A DNA stretch of 64,000 nt from a virus. Positions 44,662 to 54,863 of the stretch are shown one piece after another (within the stretch, counting starts at the first letter, position 1; the number at the start of each line of letters is the position of its first letter). The translations under genes and the position numbers were made by a program. A model generated the notes under the pieces. It was not told where the DNA came from and made no database searches. It saw nothing but the letters and a program-made list of their open reading frames with translations. The DNA lies in IMG/VR virus record IMGVR_UViG_3300037258_000279, positions 1-64,000 of that record. The stretch is one strand, 5' to 3'.

Positions 44662-45299
44662 ATCGGTATCAGACCGGGCTGCCCGTAATAGTCCTTAATC
44701 AGCAACCATCTTCCTCCCACTGTCGGCGCCTTCGTGACATTGACAGGAATGGTTGGTGCCCCCACGCACGCGGCGAACGGATAGGCGCCGGAAATAACCG
44801 ATGCCGGGGCCGTGAATTGCAAAATGCCGGGAGGCAAGAAAAACGTGGCGCTGTTCGATGCGAATGTGCCGGGCACGACACCCAGATTGGGATTGGACGC
44901 GGGCGCTTGGGTCGGCGATCCGACGGTCCAATAATTGTTACCGTCGCTGACCAGATTGACCGTCTCGCCCTGCACCAATGCCGCCGTCGCGCGGCCATTG
45001 ACGAGTCCGGCCGCCGTGGTGATCGTCACCCCGCCGGGGCCTCCCGGAATCAACGTCACGAAATAGCCCTGCGGCGTGTTTATTGCCGCCGGCGCCGACA
45101 CGATCGTGCCGGTCAGATTGACGAAAACGAAGACATTGCAGCCGTTTTGTGACGTGAGTTGGAGGGTGGCGGCGGTGATGATCTTCGGCGTCATCGACGC
45201 GATCGGGCAGGCAGCACCGCCACCTTGCGCCCAGGACGTCCCCTGGAACAACATCCCGGCAAGTGCGGCAATGCCGATCAGTCTCAAGAGCTGGCGCAC
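44655..45299 (-). CDS. Exported protein with signal peptide (214 aa)
   Basis: Start at GTG 45299 with GGGAGGA 7 bases upstream, in place of the longer frame from 45347. MRQLLRLIGIAALAGMLFQG ends in SWAQ, a Sec signal peptide. The mature protein has four Cys and beta-like, Gly/Pro-rich repeats. No family recognised. It is encoded just downstream of the giant virion protein gene and next to another exported protein. Confidence 0.6.
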   Translation of the reverse strand: MRQLLRLIGIAALAGMLFQGTSWAQGGGAACPIASMTPKIITAATLQLTSQNGCNVFVFVNLTGTIVSAPAAINTPQGYFVTLIPGGPGGVTITTAAGLVNGRATAALVQGETVNLVSDGNNYWTVGSPTQAPASNPNLGVVPGTFASNSATFFLPPGILQFTAPASVISGAYPFAACVGAPTIPVNVTKAPTVGGRWLLIKDYYGQPGLIPIC

Positions 45300-45419
45300 T
45301 GCAATGTCCTCCCCCGCCCGGATTAACGGCGCTGGCCGATAGTACACCGCGCTCGCTGTAAATTGAAGCCCGATATTTTAGGGGTTCGCGGACAATCCCT
45401 CGGCGCGCCGCAACAGCGA

Positions 45420-48400
45420 TTATGGATAAGGGTTCTGCGTGATCCCTTGAGCTTTTTGGGTCTTTTTCATTTCATAAGCGCGCGGGTCACTCATCTGCTC
45501 AACAGATTTTCTGATGGCCTCGATGATGTCAGAGGGCTTCTTAGCAAGCCCGGGATTCGCAATAACGAGACGCTTTGCTTGATCTGTCAGCTCGGCTGCC
45601 TCGTTGGCATCGCCGGCAATGCGCGCGCGGGCTGCTCGCGTGATAAGCAATGCCGCATCGCGCTCGACACGCTGACGCAGTTCATCGTTTTGATGTTCAA
45701 GCCGATAGGCGTAGTCGGACTGTGCGTATTCCTGTTCCTGTTGGAGCGGTTGGAAGCCAAGCGCCTGCTTGGCTATATCCGCGCCCGGCATGTCGGCAGG
45801 ACGGTCGAGCATAGTACCTTTTTGCGAAATTCGGCCTTGGTCGGATTCAAGCAATGCACGAGCCGGATTGCGAAGCGCCGATGGCAGAAGCTCCGCTGCG
45901 GCCGCGCCAGCACCCTGGGTCTGATCGCGCGTATAAGCGGCCTGCAACCGCTGATACAGCATCGAGGGAATGGTGCCAATGACATTGGTTGGGTCCATTT
46001 CTCTGGAGATGACATCGCCGAAACCGATTCGGCTCGAGAGATTTACACCTGCGAGCGAGGCGATTGGGCCACGTAGCATGACGTCGGCCCCGGCCTTTGA
46101 AAATCCGGCATCAGACATCATCTCGCGCAGATGGGCGTCCGTCATCGGATCGCTGCCCCCATTTAGCATGCGCCCCAGGGCATCAGCGGCGGACTCGGCG
46201 TCTTGCGTGAATGGAAGTCCATAGGCGCCAGCGCCGAGCATCAGAGTCCCCATCATCCAAGCAAACGCCGTCTTGCCTTCCGGGCCCATGTTTTTCATCA
46301 AACGAAAAGCCGTCGAGAGATAGCGCGTCTGAAAGCCGTGCAGCGAGAACAGGAGCGTTCCCATCGGGCCGCGCATTACGGGAGAACGGTTTTCGCTACC
46401 CCACTCGTAGGCACCTTCCGACAGCATGAACCGGGAGAAATTCTCCGGCGTCAAACCATCACGCTCAACCATATCGCGGAACAAGGCACTGTGTTCGGCG
46501 AGCGGCTTCGCCATCGCCGCCAGCGTTTTTGGATTGCTGGCGAGCCGGTAAGAAGACAGTGCGACAGCGGCACGATTGGCTTGGTCGACGATGCCGATAT
46601 TCGAGGTGGCAATATCCATGGCACGGCGAAACCGCCCCGCCGCATCGCCAAACGTCGAGGCTTGCCGTTCGCTCAACGCACGCAGATCGTCGGCACCGAG
46701 CGCACGCAAGCGCCCCTCATTAGCGAGAGATGAGATGAGGGCTTTTTCGTCGGGCGTGCGTCCCATTCGATCGAGATTGATGAAGAATCCATTCTTACGG
46801 TCAGCACCGGCGTGCCCATAAGCCTCGCGCAGCGCGCCAGCTAATGCGGCGCCGGCGCGCACCATGCCAATGCCGGTCGAGAGTACGGGAGCCGCTGCCA
46901 TCGGGGTATGCAGCGCGATTACCAGAGTCGACGATGGATTCATGGCGAGCGCGTAGGAAAACCCGATCTGAGCAGCATGCGTCGAGGCGCGCGAGAGAAT
47001 GCCTTTTTGGTCTTCCTGCGCCCCACGCCACTTTTGCCAATAGTCGCGCACGCTTTGATGCGGATGATTGTCTTGGATGTTATCGTAGGCTTCCTCCACG
47101 GCGTTATGATGCACCATGTTGGCCGCGTTGTGCGATACCTGCCAGATATGCGTGCCGATCGCGCGATCAAAATCCTGCGAATAACCCGGTGTGAGGTCGG
47201 CTCGGCGTTTGAAGCCAGCAGTCAGCGCCTCGTAGATCGAGTCCAGCAACGCTTCTTTCGCGGCACCCGTTGTTGCCCGATAGCGGTCCAATGCCTCGCC
47301 GCCGACGAGGCGTCCGGATTTATCGTATTGAGCAGCTTCGCCTTTCGCCTGCTTGGTTTGCGTTCGGGTAAGACCCTCCGGCGGAGTCTTTTCCTGCATG
47401 ATCTGCGAAATCATTTTGCCAGTGGCATCGCGTTCCATGAGCGCGAACAGTTTTTCGAGCGCCGGCATATCGATTTCGCGCAGGATGTCCGGCTTGCGGC
47501 GCAAATCTCCCGTTTCAATTATATGTGTCGGCGATTCCCATCGTCCCGGTCCGACGCGCTGGAAAGCACCAAATGCCGGCGCCCCTGTGTTATCTGGCAT
47601 TGTGCCAAGTGCGGCGATACGGTTTTTGACTGCGGCAATATCGTCGGCGTTCCGCCGCGTGGTGCCGAGCCAGTCTTCCATCGAGCTTTTCTCAACGGTT
47701 TCGAACCATTTCACCTCGGGATAACCGCCGAGCGATTCAGGGTCTTGACCTTGTTTCGGCCGCACGGCGACATAATAATCGCCAAAGCGCATGGCCGGAA
47801 AATAAGGGCGGTCCAACGCCCGCTGAGCCTCATGGAGCGCTGTCGCGAGGCGTGCCAGTCGATGGCCCTCCGGTGTACCGATACCTGCCTCGCGAGCCCC
47901 AGCGCTCACGGCGGCAGCAGTTAGATCGCCATTCCAGCCTTCGCGTTTCGCCATCGCCGACATGATGGTGCGCCAGCCTTCGTCACCTAGCCGCAAGCTA
48001 TCGTGAAACGCCTTTGTCTCTTGCGGTGATAGGAGATAGTCGTCACCAGGTTTTGACATGCGCGCTTGCCAGAACGACGTATTGTGCACGCGGATCGGCG
48101 CGCCATCATCGGGAGGGCGCCAGTTCCATTTTCGGGCAAGTTCGAGCGCCGCATAGACGCGATTTCGCGACGGCGAATCGAGGCTCACCAGCGAATCAGC
48201 GACAATTTTCCGTAGATTATTGCCATTTCGTGCCGCCTCATCGTCACGGGCGCGCCACGCATTCCAAAAGCGTGCCGACATATCATCCAGCGTTGCGAGC
48301 GTTCGCGGGAAGATCGAGAATCGCTCTACCGGATTAAGATTTTTGATCTGTCGCGTACCACGTCGAGCAAGTTCCGGAAGTGCCCGTTCCTCGGTCGTCG

Positions 48401-51400
48401 GTCCTTTACCGGAAGGTGCTCCGGGTGATCCCGATACTGAATCGATCAGTCCGGAAACCGCGTCGCGGTGGAGAGCCTCTTCCGGTGTCAGCCGTTGTTC
48501 TGGCGAAGTATTTCGTTCCGCTGCAAAATCGGGGCGGTCTTCGGCTAGACCGGCGACTGCTCCTTGCGCTTCGCCAGTTCCTGCTCGGCTCTCGATCGTT
48601 CCCGCTTCACGTCCGGATCGTCCTGCGGCAGGTTGTCTAATTCCTTCAGAAAGTCTTGCCATGCTTTCGTCGGGGCGAATGGTGTCGGCGGATCGATCAG
48701 ACCGTGCATTGGCATCCTCTCTAGGCTTAGCATCAAAAAATGTCTGGGCAGCTCGCTGCACCCTGTCAGCTGCCTCCCGAATGATGTCACGAGCACCCGG
48801 CACGTCGGCCAGATCGCGTGACGACATGTAATCAATCACACCGCCGGAATCCAGTGCCCGATTAATCAGGTCGGAATAAATGGAGTCCGCGTGTTCTTGT
48901 GTAATCTCCGCCGAATTAACAAGACGGTCTAGCCCACGAAAGACGGCATTTTCCGCAGTGGCATAGAGGCCGCCGATTGCTCGCTCGGCGTCCCCCTGAC
49001 TTCCCAACCATTCCTTGGCTTCCGGCGTCAACTGGGCGACATAGGTGTTTCCATCATGGCCGTGAGCAACGATAGTTCGAAGGCCCGGAAAGGCCAGCTG
49101 TCGCATGTCCTGTTCACTCAGGGAATTACCCAACGGGTGGTTGTGATGGACCACCATCGTACTGGACTGATCCTCAAGGCGCCCCACGAGGTCTGGTGTA
49201 AAAGCGACGTATTTCGGCGATGCCATCGTGTAGGCATGAGTCAGTTCACCGCGGTCCTGATCGATCGCAGCCAAATGTTCATGGCCAGAGTTTTGTCCGT
49301 GATAGATGGTCCAGTTGCGCGCGGCGGTATGCGGATCGCCGGTCTGAGCGAAATCATCACGCAGGTCTGTGATGGCCGCACCGACGGGTGCCTCTTTGTC
49401 GTTGCCCTCGAACAGCGCCTGCCCTCGCATGACGCTTTCGCGCATCTTCGGGGTGATCTCGACGGAGTGGACCAATTTATTCGCTGGACCAGAAGCAAAA
49501 TCTCGTGCGCCTCTTTCCGTGTTAAATTCCCGATAATCATACTGGTCGCCCGGCATGTATGCGATCCATGTACCTTCTGAGTCCTGCGTAACTTTATACG
49601 GGCGCTGCTGCGCATTGATTTCGGAATCCTCGGCCTTCGCGCCCCACTTCTTGCTAAGGCTGTTCACGATCTGCGGCAATTGACGATCATAGAACGCCAC
49701 CATGCCAGCACTGCCAACCTTCAGATCATCACCGCGCAGCGTTCCAGCGCCTTCCGGCTCGCCGTGGTCGCGGCCAACATTATCGACGATCTTTTTGGCG
49801 GCATCCTTGCCGACGATGTCCTCAAGCTGTTGCGGCGTGAGATCGCGGCGACCGAGCACTTCCTCGAAATCACCGGAGCGAGGACTGCCGCGCTTCCTGG
49901 CGCTGATCGTGTAGCGTCCGTCATCTTGCTTCGCGTATCTGATCTCGTCGATTTGTTTGCTCAGGTCGTACCGGTCCGCGTTCGTCGCGCCGGTATCCCA
50001 GGACAATTTTTGGTAGCCGTTTTCGGCGGCGTATCTGAGCAAACGCTTAACCGCAAGCTCCGGCCATGAGGTTTTGAAGGGAGCGTCCGGGACTAGATCG
50101 CCAGCCTCTGCCGCGTAGGCTGCATTGCGTTCACGTTGCAGCTCCTGGTTCCTCGCCAGCAGATCTGGGTGCCTCTGCCAGGACGCCATTAGCGCAGCAT
50201 CGCTGTGAAGGTATTTCGCCTCGGCGCGGATTTTCGCTTCGTCTTCGTTCGCGGCATCTACTTCGTAGCGATGTCCGGTGCGGGCATCCGTAACAACCCA
50301 CTCTCCAAGCTCGTAGCCGTGAGTTTTGTTGACCCCAACCTTTTCTGCCAAAAGCTGCGGCGCGTCGCGGCGTTCAAGTTCCATCAAGACGCCATCCATA
50401 TCATCGTCAATTTCGCTGACTGAGCGCCCTTTGTGTTGCCCCCGATACCCGCGCTTTCTTCCGGCCTGATGGAGATCGCTCTGAATCTCCGCGACGTGCA
50501 GCACCCTCTCGCCGTTCGGCCCAGTGCGATCGTCAAAACGGACATGCGCCAGGACGTTCGGCTCTTGCCAGTGACCTGAGCGGTAATCCTGCCGTTCAGC
50601 ACCGCGCCGATTGCGCGCGAGCATCTGCGCTGTGTTGGCGATAACGGCCTCGTCGTCCGAAACGGAGTCATGCGTGATGGCGACGACCTCACCCTTCGCG
50701 TCCAGCACCTCGGCGCCATCCGGCCCCTTGTCACGGACCGTCCAGCCGGTTGTATCAATTTTTGGCTCGCGCTGCGGCATCGTGAGTAGAAGTTCGCGGT
50801 AATTCTCGCCACCAGGAAGACGGTAGTGGCCGTACTTTGCCGGGGCGCCGCTGAGTCCTTGGCGCGCCATTGTCTCGTCAACCATGCGACCGTGTAGCGC
50901 TTCGCGCTCTGCTGAAAGGCGGCCGCCCTCGTGGCGCAGGTCAGATGCGCGCTGCGTATCGTTGGCGTAGTGTGCGCTGCGCTCTTCGGTATCGACATCG
51001 TGAATGCGGCGGTTCAAATCCTCAAACGCTGCGGCATGTTCTTGTTGCGCCCGCGCATCTGGCACGGTTTCGTCTCGCACTGGGCCGTGCATCACCTCCT
51101 GCACTTGGACATTGTTCTCGCGAACGGCTTGGAGCAGATCAGCCTTCGTCACCGCGCCCTTTTTGCTGTCCAAGAAATCGTTCACGCCCGTCCAATCGAC
51201 TTCCTCTTTTTTGATCCCCGGCATGTTGCGGATCATGCCCTTCCAGGATTCAGGCGAGGCTTTGTCTAGCTTGGCGTTCTCGATGCCGCGTTCAAGCGCC
51301 GAGTAAAAGATTGGCGATGCTTCGGCCAATCCGCGCCGTGTTGGCGGCTCTCCAAAAGGCAATTCCGCCGTATTGTCTATGGGCTTGAACAATCCCTCAT

Positions 51401-54400
51401 CGGCGTCTTTTTGCTGAACACGGGACCGGATGCGCCCACGCCCTTCCGCTTCGCGCGATGAGGCCGCCTGGCGCGCCGATTGTTCGGCGCCAGGAAGGAC
51501 TACTTGTTCTCCGGCTGCGGTTGATTCTGTTGCCGGCTCGCGCCCAATGCCTTCACCGCGGACTTGATCGCCGCGAGTTGCGATCGCACCAGATTCTTCA
51601 CGACGCGTCTGCGCTGCTGATTGAGCGGCTGATTCTGCAAATCGCGGAGTCGTTTCAGGCGCTCGCGACTGTGGTTCAGGTGTTGCTGAGCTTCGTTCAT
51701 CGTCACCAATCCAGGGAATATCTTCTGCCGCAGCCACGGCGTCAATATCGCGCTCAATCTGGGCTCGGACTGTATCCGAATGAGCACCATCCGCGATGAT
51801 TGCCTCACGCTCATGAATCATGGCGAGAAGATCGTCATTATGGGGATGGCTGGCCGGATCGATGCCCAGCGCTGAAGCGCGCGCTTCTAACTCGTTGTGA
51901 TAAGGATTGCCCTCGTAGGCGCGTTTATGGTCTTCCCAATCCCGTAGTGCGCCAACATCGTCGGCGGAATAGCGCGCATTGCCGCGGAGCGTGTCATCGA
52001 TCGCACTGTAGAGATCGCTAATGGTCGAATCGCTGGGCCGATTTGGATTATCGCGCGGGAGATACCCGGCTTCCTGGGCGATTTCGCGCGCGTGGTCGTC
52101 GTTCATTCCGCGCCCGTCTTTGCGCACCAGCATGCCGTATCCCGGAATGAATTTCTTATGTGCATCCATCGCGCGCAATTCGCCGGAAGGGTTAAGACCG
52201 CCGCGCGACGCCAGAAACTCCACGATGTTCATGGGACGCCGGGGGGCGTTCTCTCTTGAAGAAGGTGGCGTTGTTGCTGTCTCGGCAGCAACCGGTTTGG
52301 TGGTGTCGCCCTCTTTCAGCCAGGTCTTCAGCTCATCGAGCGACATCGGCGTGACATTCCCGATGCGCTGTTCGCCTTTGCCATCGGAAAATGCCCCGAC
52401 ATAAGCTTGGTGCGCGCCCTGCCAGTCATTGAAGCCAAGCATAACTTTAGCTTCGTCGTAAGCGCCTGACGCCGGATCGATTTGGTCTATAACAAAAGCG
52501 CGCTGGCTATCATGGTTCGGCCCCATATAGGCATCCACATGTTCGCCGTCGGCAGCTTCGGTTTTTGATATGTAGCCGTAGTCGCTTGGAAGCTGTGCTG
52601 TCCAAGGTTGACCATCGGCACCGACACCATGACGTACTGAGCCTTCCGGGTTTTCCATGACGAACGGAATCCCATGAAATGAGACGCGGCCCTTGGAATA
52701 ATTCCCAGAATCAATTTGTCCTGGCGTGGGATTTGTTTCGGTTGTCGCGCGCGCCTGATCGATCTGCTGCGCGATTTCTTCCGGCGTGCGAGTACCGCGC
52801 GTCAGGGGTAGTTCGCCTTCAGGTCCAGGAGGCGACGGGGAAGGGGCCGCACCCCCCACCGGTAACGGCGCCGACTTGTCCGGTGCCTCCTGGATTGCTG
52901 GCGGCTGGTTGATTTTTAAGTCAACCGGTGATGCCACAATAGGTTGATCCGGCGCCGCCGCTTGCGCTGGCTGGGGCTCTACCGGTTGTGCCTGACGGCG
53001 CGCCGCGATTTGATTCAGATCTTCGGCATATTGCCCGGCCGCTTCGGGTGTCGGGACGATCTGGCCAGGGTGAGTCGTCTTCGTCGCTTCCGCCTGCTGG
53101 ATGATATCCTGTGGCGTGACCGGCGGCTGTGGTTGGGCCTGCGCCTCGAGTTGCGCCTTCGCCGCAGTCAGGCGTGCCTCAACCGGGGCGGCTGGCTGCC
53201 CGCGCGCGGCGGCCGCCGCGCTGGTCGCCTCGCCCTTAAGCGCGTCGAGCGCCGGGGATTGAGGCTTCGGTATCGGTATTGGTACCAATGGGGCAGGCCC
53301 GCTCGGCGGACCGCTTTCTGGAGAACCTCGATACCTTGAGACGGCATAGGCATTAATGCTGTACTGGTTGCCGCTTGGATCGCCCAATATCACATCGTGC
53401 GCGGGGGTAAATCCCTGCACCTGCATCGGGATAACGTCATTACCGACCGGCATCGGGATCATTTCGCCAATCTTAGGCGTTCCTAGACCACCACGGACAG
53501 ATGGTGCGGGCTGCGATTCCGCGGCGATGGCGGGCGGCGGCGGCGCTGGTGGTGGCGGATTAACGCTCGCTGCCGCTGCTTCTGGGGTCGGATGTCGAGC
53601 ATCTGTCACGATCCCGTCGGGGCCGCGTAATCCCCAAAGTCCCGTGGCCGGATCAAGCGCCACATCCGGTTTTTCAGTCGGCGCTGTTTCGGGAGGGCCA
53701 TGCGCGCGGTCCGATCCTGGAATATTGCCTGGTGGTGGAGGCCCAGGTGTCGATCTCAATGCGTGCGCGATACCGGCATGGACAATTGCGGGCGCGGCAG
53801 TCCCAACCACCGCGCCCGGAACGCCTGACAAGACGTCTTGGCCGATCGGCTTGCCTTCGGCGACATTCTCGACCGCTTTCTGACCGACTGCCACGGCAGG
53901 CTGCAACCCGAACGCCTGAAAGACGGCGTCTTTCAGCACATTCTTGAACGGTGCGAAACCGAATAATCCATAGGACACGCCAGCGGCGCCGGATTCGATG
54001 CCGGTGCGCTTCAAGGCCAAACTCCATGCCGCTTCGTTGTCGCCCTTGGTTTCCTGCAATGCCTGGCCGAAATTCACGCCAAGACTCTGAATCGTGTTAC
54101 CTGCCGCAGCGCCAGCCGCGGTGCCGGCGATGCCTGTCGCCCACGAAATCGGGTCTTCAGGGCCACCACCCAGAGCAATACCGGCCAACCCGCCGCCGTA
54201 AGCCGCTGCCGCCGTCGGCGCCGCGGCGGCAAACTGATAGAGCGTCTTTTTCAGCAACGTAAGCGGCTTCCACAGATCACTCCCCTCGATCGGCTGCGCG
54301 GCCAGAAGATCTGGCTCCTGCACGTCCGGTTTTCCCCCCGTCACGGCTTGGCCGGTTTGCATGACGCTCCGGCCAGCCTGAAAAAGACCGGCGATGGGGG

Positions 54401-54854
54401 CGCCCAGCAAGCCCGTGTCGCGCAGCGCTGGCTGAAGACCCGCCGCGGTATAGTCGATCGGCGGCGGGGCGGTCTGTCCGGTCTTCGTTTCTTTCGTCTC
54501 GACCGCCGGCGCTTCCTTGGTGCGCATCAGACCGTTCGGCGTCTGGACGAAACTTCCCGGCGCTAATGCGCCGATCTGGGCAGCATAATCTTCCTGCGAA
54601 AGTCCCTGGGTTGGAACAAAGGGTTTATCTCGCGTCCATTGCGCCGGCGTAGGTGGTTCATCCAAGAATTTAGCACCCGAAGGCAGCGGTGGAAGTCCGG
54701 GCGTTGCCGCTTGCGGTTCAATGAAACTTGCGCCTTTGGGAAGCGGTGGGAGAGTTGGTTCCTGATCGGCAACCGGAATGGCACCTGCTGGCAGCGGCGG
54801 AAGGTCGCCTGATCCAGAATCAGGTATAGACGAATTGTCAAGCGGCGCTGCCAT
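45420..54854 (-). CDS. Giant polyvalent virion protein (3,144 aa)
   Basis: Order of recognisable parts: residues 1-80, short repeats of type PLPxGAxFxE; about 200-255, Ala/Gly-rich hydrophobic; 500-700, Pro/Gln-rich linker; about 725-860, a polyvalent InPase-like domain (YGYISKTEAADGEHVDAYMG near 758); about 1620, the polyvalent motif LSWDTGATNADRY; near 1903, a JAB/RadC-like HHNHPLGNSLSEQD; about 2630-2880, hydrophobic and helical segments (IGFSYALAMNPSSTLV, FSLHGFQTRYLSTAF) as in LPD38-type C-termini. Polyvalent proteins are carried in the virion and enter with DNA to counter host defences or act early. Intact over 9.4 kb. Confidence 0.8.
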   Translation of the reverse strand: MAAPLDNSSIPDSGSGDLPPLPAGAIPVADQEPTLPPLPKGASFIEPQAATPGLPPLPSGAKFLDEPPTPAQWTRDKPFVPTQGLSQEDYAAQIGALAPGSFVQTPNGLMRTKEAPAVETKETKTGQTAPPPIDYTAAGLQPALRDTGLLGAPIAGLFQAGRSVMQTGQAVTGGKPDVQEPDLLAAQPIEGSDLWKPLTLLKKTLYQFAAAAPTAAAAYGGGLAGIALGGGPEDPISWATGIAGTAAGAAAGNTIQSLGVNFGQALQETKGDNEAAWSLALKRTGIESGAAGVSYGLFGFAPFKNVLKDAVFQAFGLQPAVAVGQKAVENVAEGKPIGQDVLSGVPGAVVGTAAPAIVHAGIAHALRSTPGPPPPGNIPGSDRAHGPPETAPTEKPDVALDPATGLWGLRGPDGIVTDARHPTPEAAAASVNPPPPAPPPPAIAAESQPAPSVRGGLGTPKIGEMIPMPVGNDVIPMQVQGFTPAHDVILGDPSGNQYSINAYAVSRYRGSPESGPPSGPAPLVPIPIPKPQSPALDALKGEATSAAAAARGQPAAPVEARLTAAKAQLEAQAQPQPPVTPQDIIQQAEATKTTHPGQIVPTPEAAGQYAEDLNQIAARRQAQPVEPQPAQAAAPDQPIVASPVDLKINQPPAIQEAPDKSAPLPVGGAAPSPSPPGPEGELPLTRGTRTPEEIAQQIDQARATTETNPTPGQIDSGNYSKGRVSFHGIPFVMENPEGSVRHGVGADGQPWTAQLPSDYGYISKTEAADGEHVDAYMGPNHDSQRAFVIDQIDPASGAYDEAKVMLGFNDWQGAHQAYVGAFSDGKGEQRIGNVTPMSLDELKTWLKEGDTTKPVAAETATTPPSSRENAPRRPMNIVEFLASRGGLNPSGELRAMDAHKKFIPGYGMLVRKDGRGMNDDHAREIAQEAGYLPRDNPNRPSDSTISDLYSAIDDTLRGNARYSADDVGALRDWEDHKRAYEGNPYHNELEARASALGIDPASHPHNDDLLAMIHEREAIIADGAHSDTVRAQIERDIDAVAAAEDIPWIGDDERSSATPEPQSRAPETTPRFAESAAQSAAQTRREESGAIATRGDQVRGEGIGREPATESTAAGEQVVLPGAEQSARQAASSREAEGRGRIRSRVQQKDADEGLFKPIDNTAELPFGEPPTRRGLAEASPIFYSALERGIENAKLDKASPESWKGMIRNMPGIKKEEVDWTGVNDFLDSKKGAVTKADLLQAVRENNVQVQEVMHGPVRDETVPDARAQQEHAAAFEDLNRRIHDVDTEERSAHYANDTQRASDLRHEGGRLSAEREALHGRMVDETMARQGLSGAPAKYGHYRLPGGENYRELLLTMPQREPKIDTTGWTVRDKGPDGAEVLDAKGEVVAITHDSVSDDEAVIANTAQMLARNRRGAERQDYRSGHWQEPNVLAHVRFDDRTGPNGERVLHVAEIQSDLHQAGRKRGYRGQHKGRSVSEIDDDMDGVLMELERRDAPQLLAEKVGVNKTHGYELGEWVVTDARTGHRYEVDAANEDEAKIRAEAKYLHSDAALMASWQRHPDLLARNQELQRERNAAYAAEAGDLVPDAPFKTSWPELAVKRLLRYAAENGYQKLSWDTGATNADRYDLSKQIDEIRYAKQDDGRYTISARKRGSPRSGDFEEVLGRRDLTPQQLEDIVGKDAAKKIVDNVGRDHGEPEGAGTLRGDDLKVGSAGMVAFYDRQLPQIVNSLSKKWGAKAEDSEINAQQRPYKVTQDSEGTWIAYMPGDQYDYREFNTERGARDFASGPANKLVHSVEITPKMRESVMRGQALFEGNDKEAPVGAAITDLRDDFAQTGDPHTAARNWTIYHGQNSGHEHLAAIDQDRGELTHAYTMASPKYVAFTPDLVGRLEDQSSTMVVHHNHPLGNSLSEQDMRQLAFPGLRTIVAHGHDGNTYVAQLTPEAKEWLGSQGDAERAIGGLYATAENAVFRGLDRLVNSAEITQEHADSIYSDLINRALDSGGVIDYMSSRDLADVPGARDIIREAADRVQRAAQTFFDAKPREDANARSDRSADTIRPDESMARLSEGIRQPAAGRSGREAGTIESRAGTGEAQGAVAGLAEDRPDFAAERNTSPEQRLTPEEALHRDAVSGLIDSVSGSPGAPSGKGPTTEERALPELARRGTRQIKNLNPVERFSIFPRTLATLDDMSARFWNAWRARDDEAARNGNNLRKIVADSLVSLDSPSRNRVYAALELARKWNWRPPDDGAPIRVHNTSFWQARMSKPGDDYLLSPQETKAFHDSLRLGDEGWRTIMSAMAKREGWNGDLTAAAVSAGAREAGIGTPEGHRLARLATALHEAQRALDRPYFPAMRFGDYYVAVRPKQGQDPESLGGYPEVKWFETVEKSSMEDWLGTTRRNADDIAAVKNRIAALGTMPDNTGAPAFGAFQRVGPGRWESPTHIIETGDLRRKPDILREIDMPALEKLFALMERDATGKMISQIMQEKTPPEGLTRTQTKQAKGEAAQYDKSGRLVGGEALDRYRATTGAAKEALLDSIYEALTAGFKRRADLTPGYSQDFDRAIGTHIWQVSHNAANMVHHNAVEEAYDNIQDNHPHQSVRDYWQKWRGAQEDQKGILSRASTHAAQIGFSYALAMNPSSTLVIALHTPMAAAPVLSTGIGMVRAGAALAGALREAYGHAGADRKNGFFINLDRMGRTPDEKALISSLANEGRLRALGADDLRALSERQASTFGDAAGRFRRAMDIATSNIGIVDQANRAAVALSSYRLASNPKTLAAMAKPLAEHSALFRDMVERDGLTPENFSRFMLSEGAYEWGSENRSPVMRGPMGTLLFSLHGFQTRYLSTAFRLMKNMGPEGKTAFAWMMGTLMLGAGAYGLPFTQDAESAADALGRMLNGGSDPMTDAHLREMMSDAGFSKAGADVMLRGPIASLAGVNLSSRIGFGDVISREMDPTNVIGTIPSMLYQRLQAAYTRDQTQGAGAAAAELLPSALRNPARALLESDQGRISQKGTMLDRPADMPGADIAKQALGFQPLQQEQEYAQSDYAYRLEHQNDELRQRVERDAALLITRAARARIAGDANEAAELTDQAKRLVIANPGLAKKPSDIIEAIRKSVEQMSDPRAYEMKKTQKAQGITQNPYP

Positions 54855-54863
54855 TTCGCTCCG

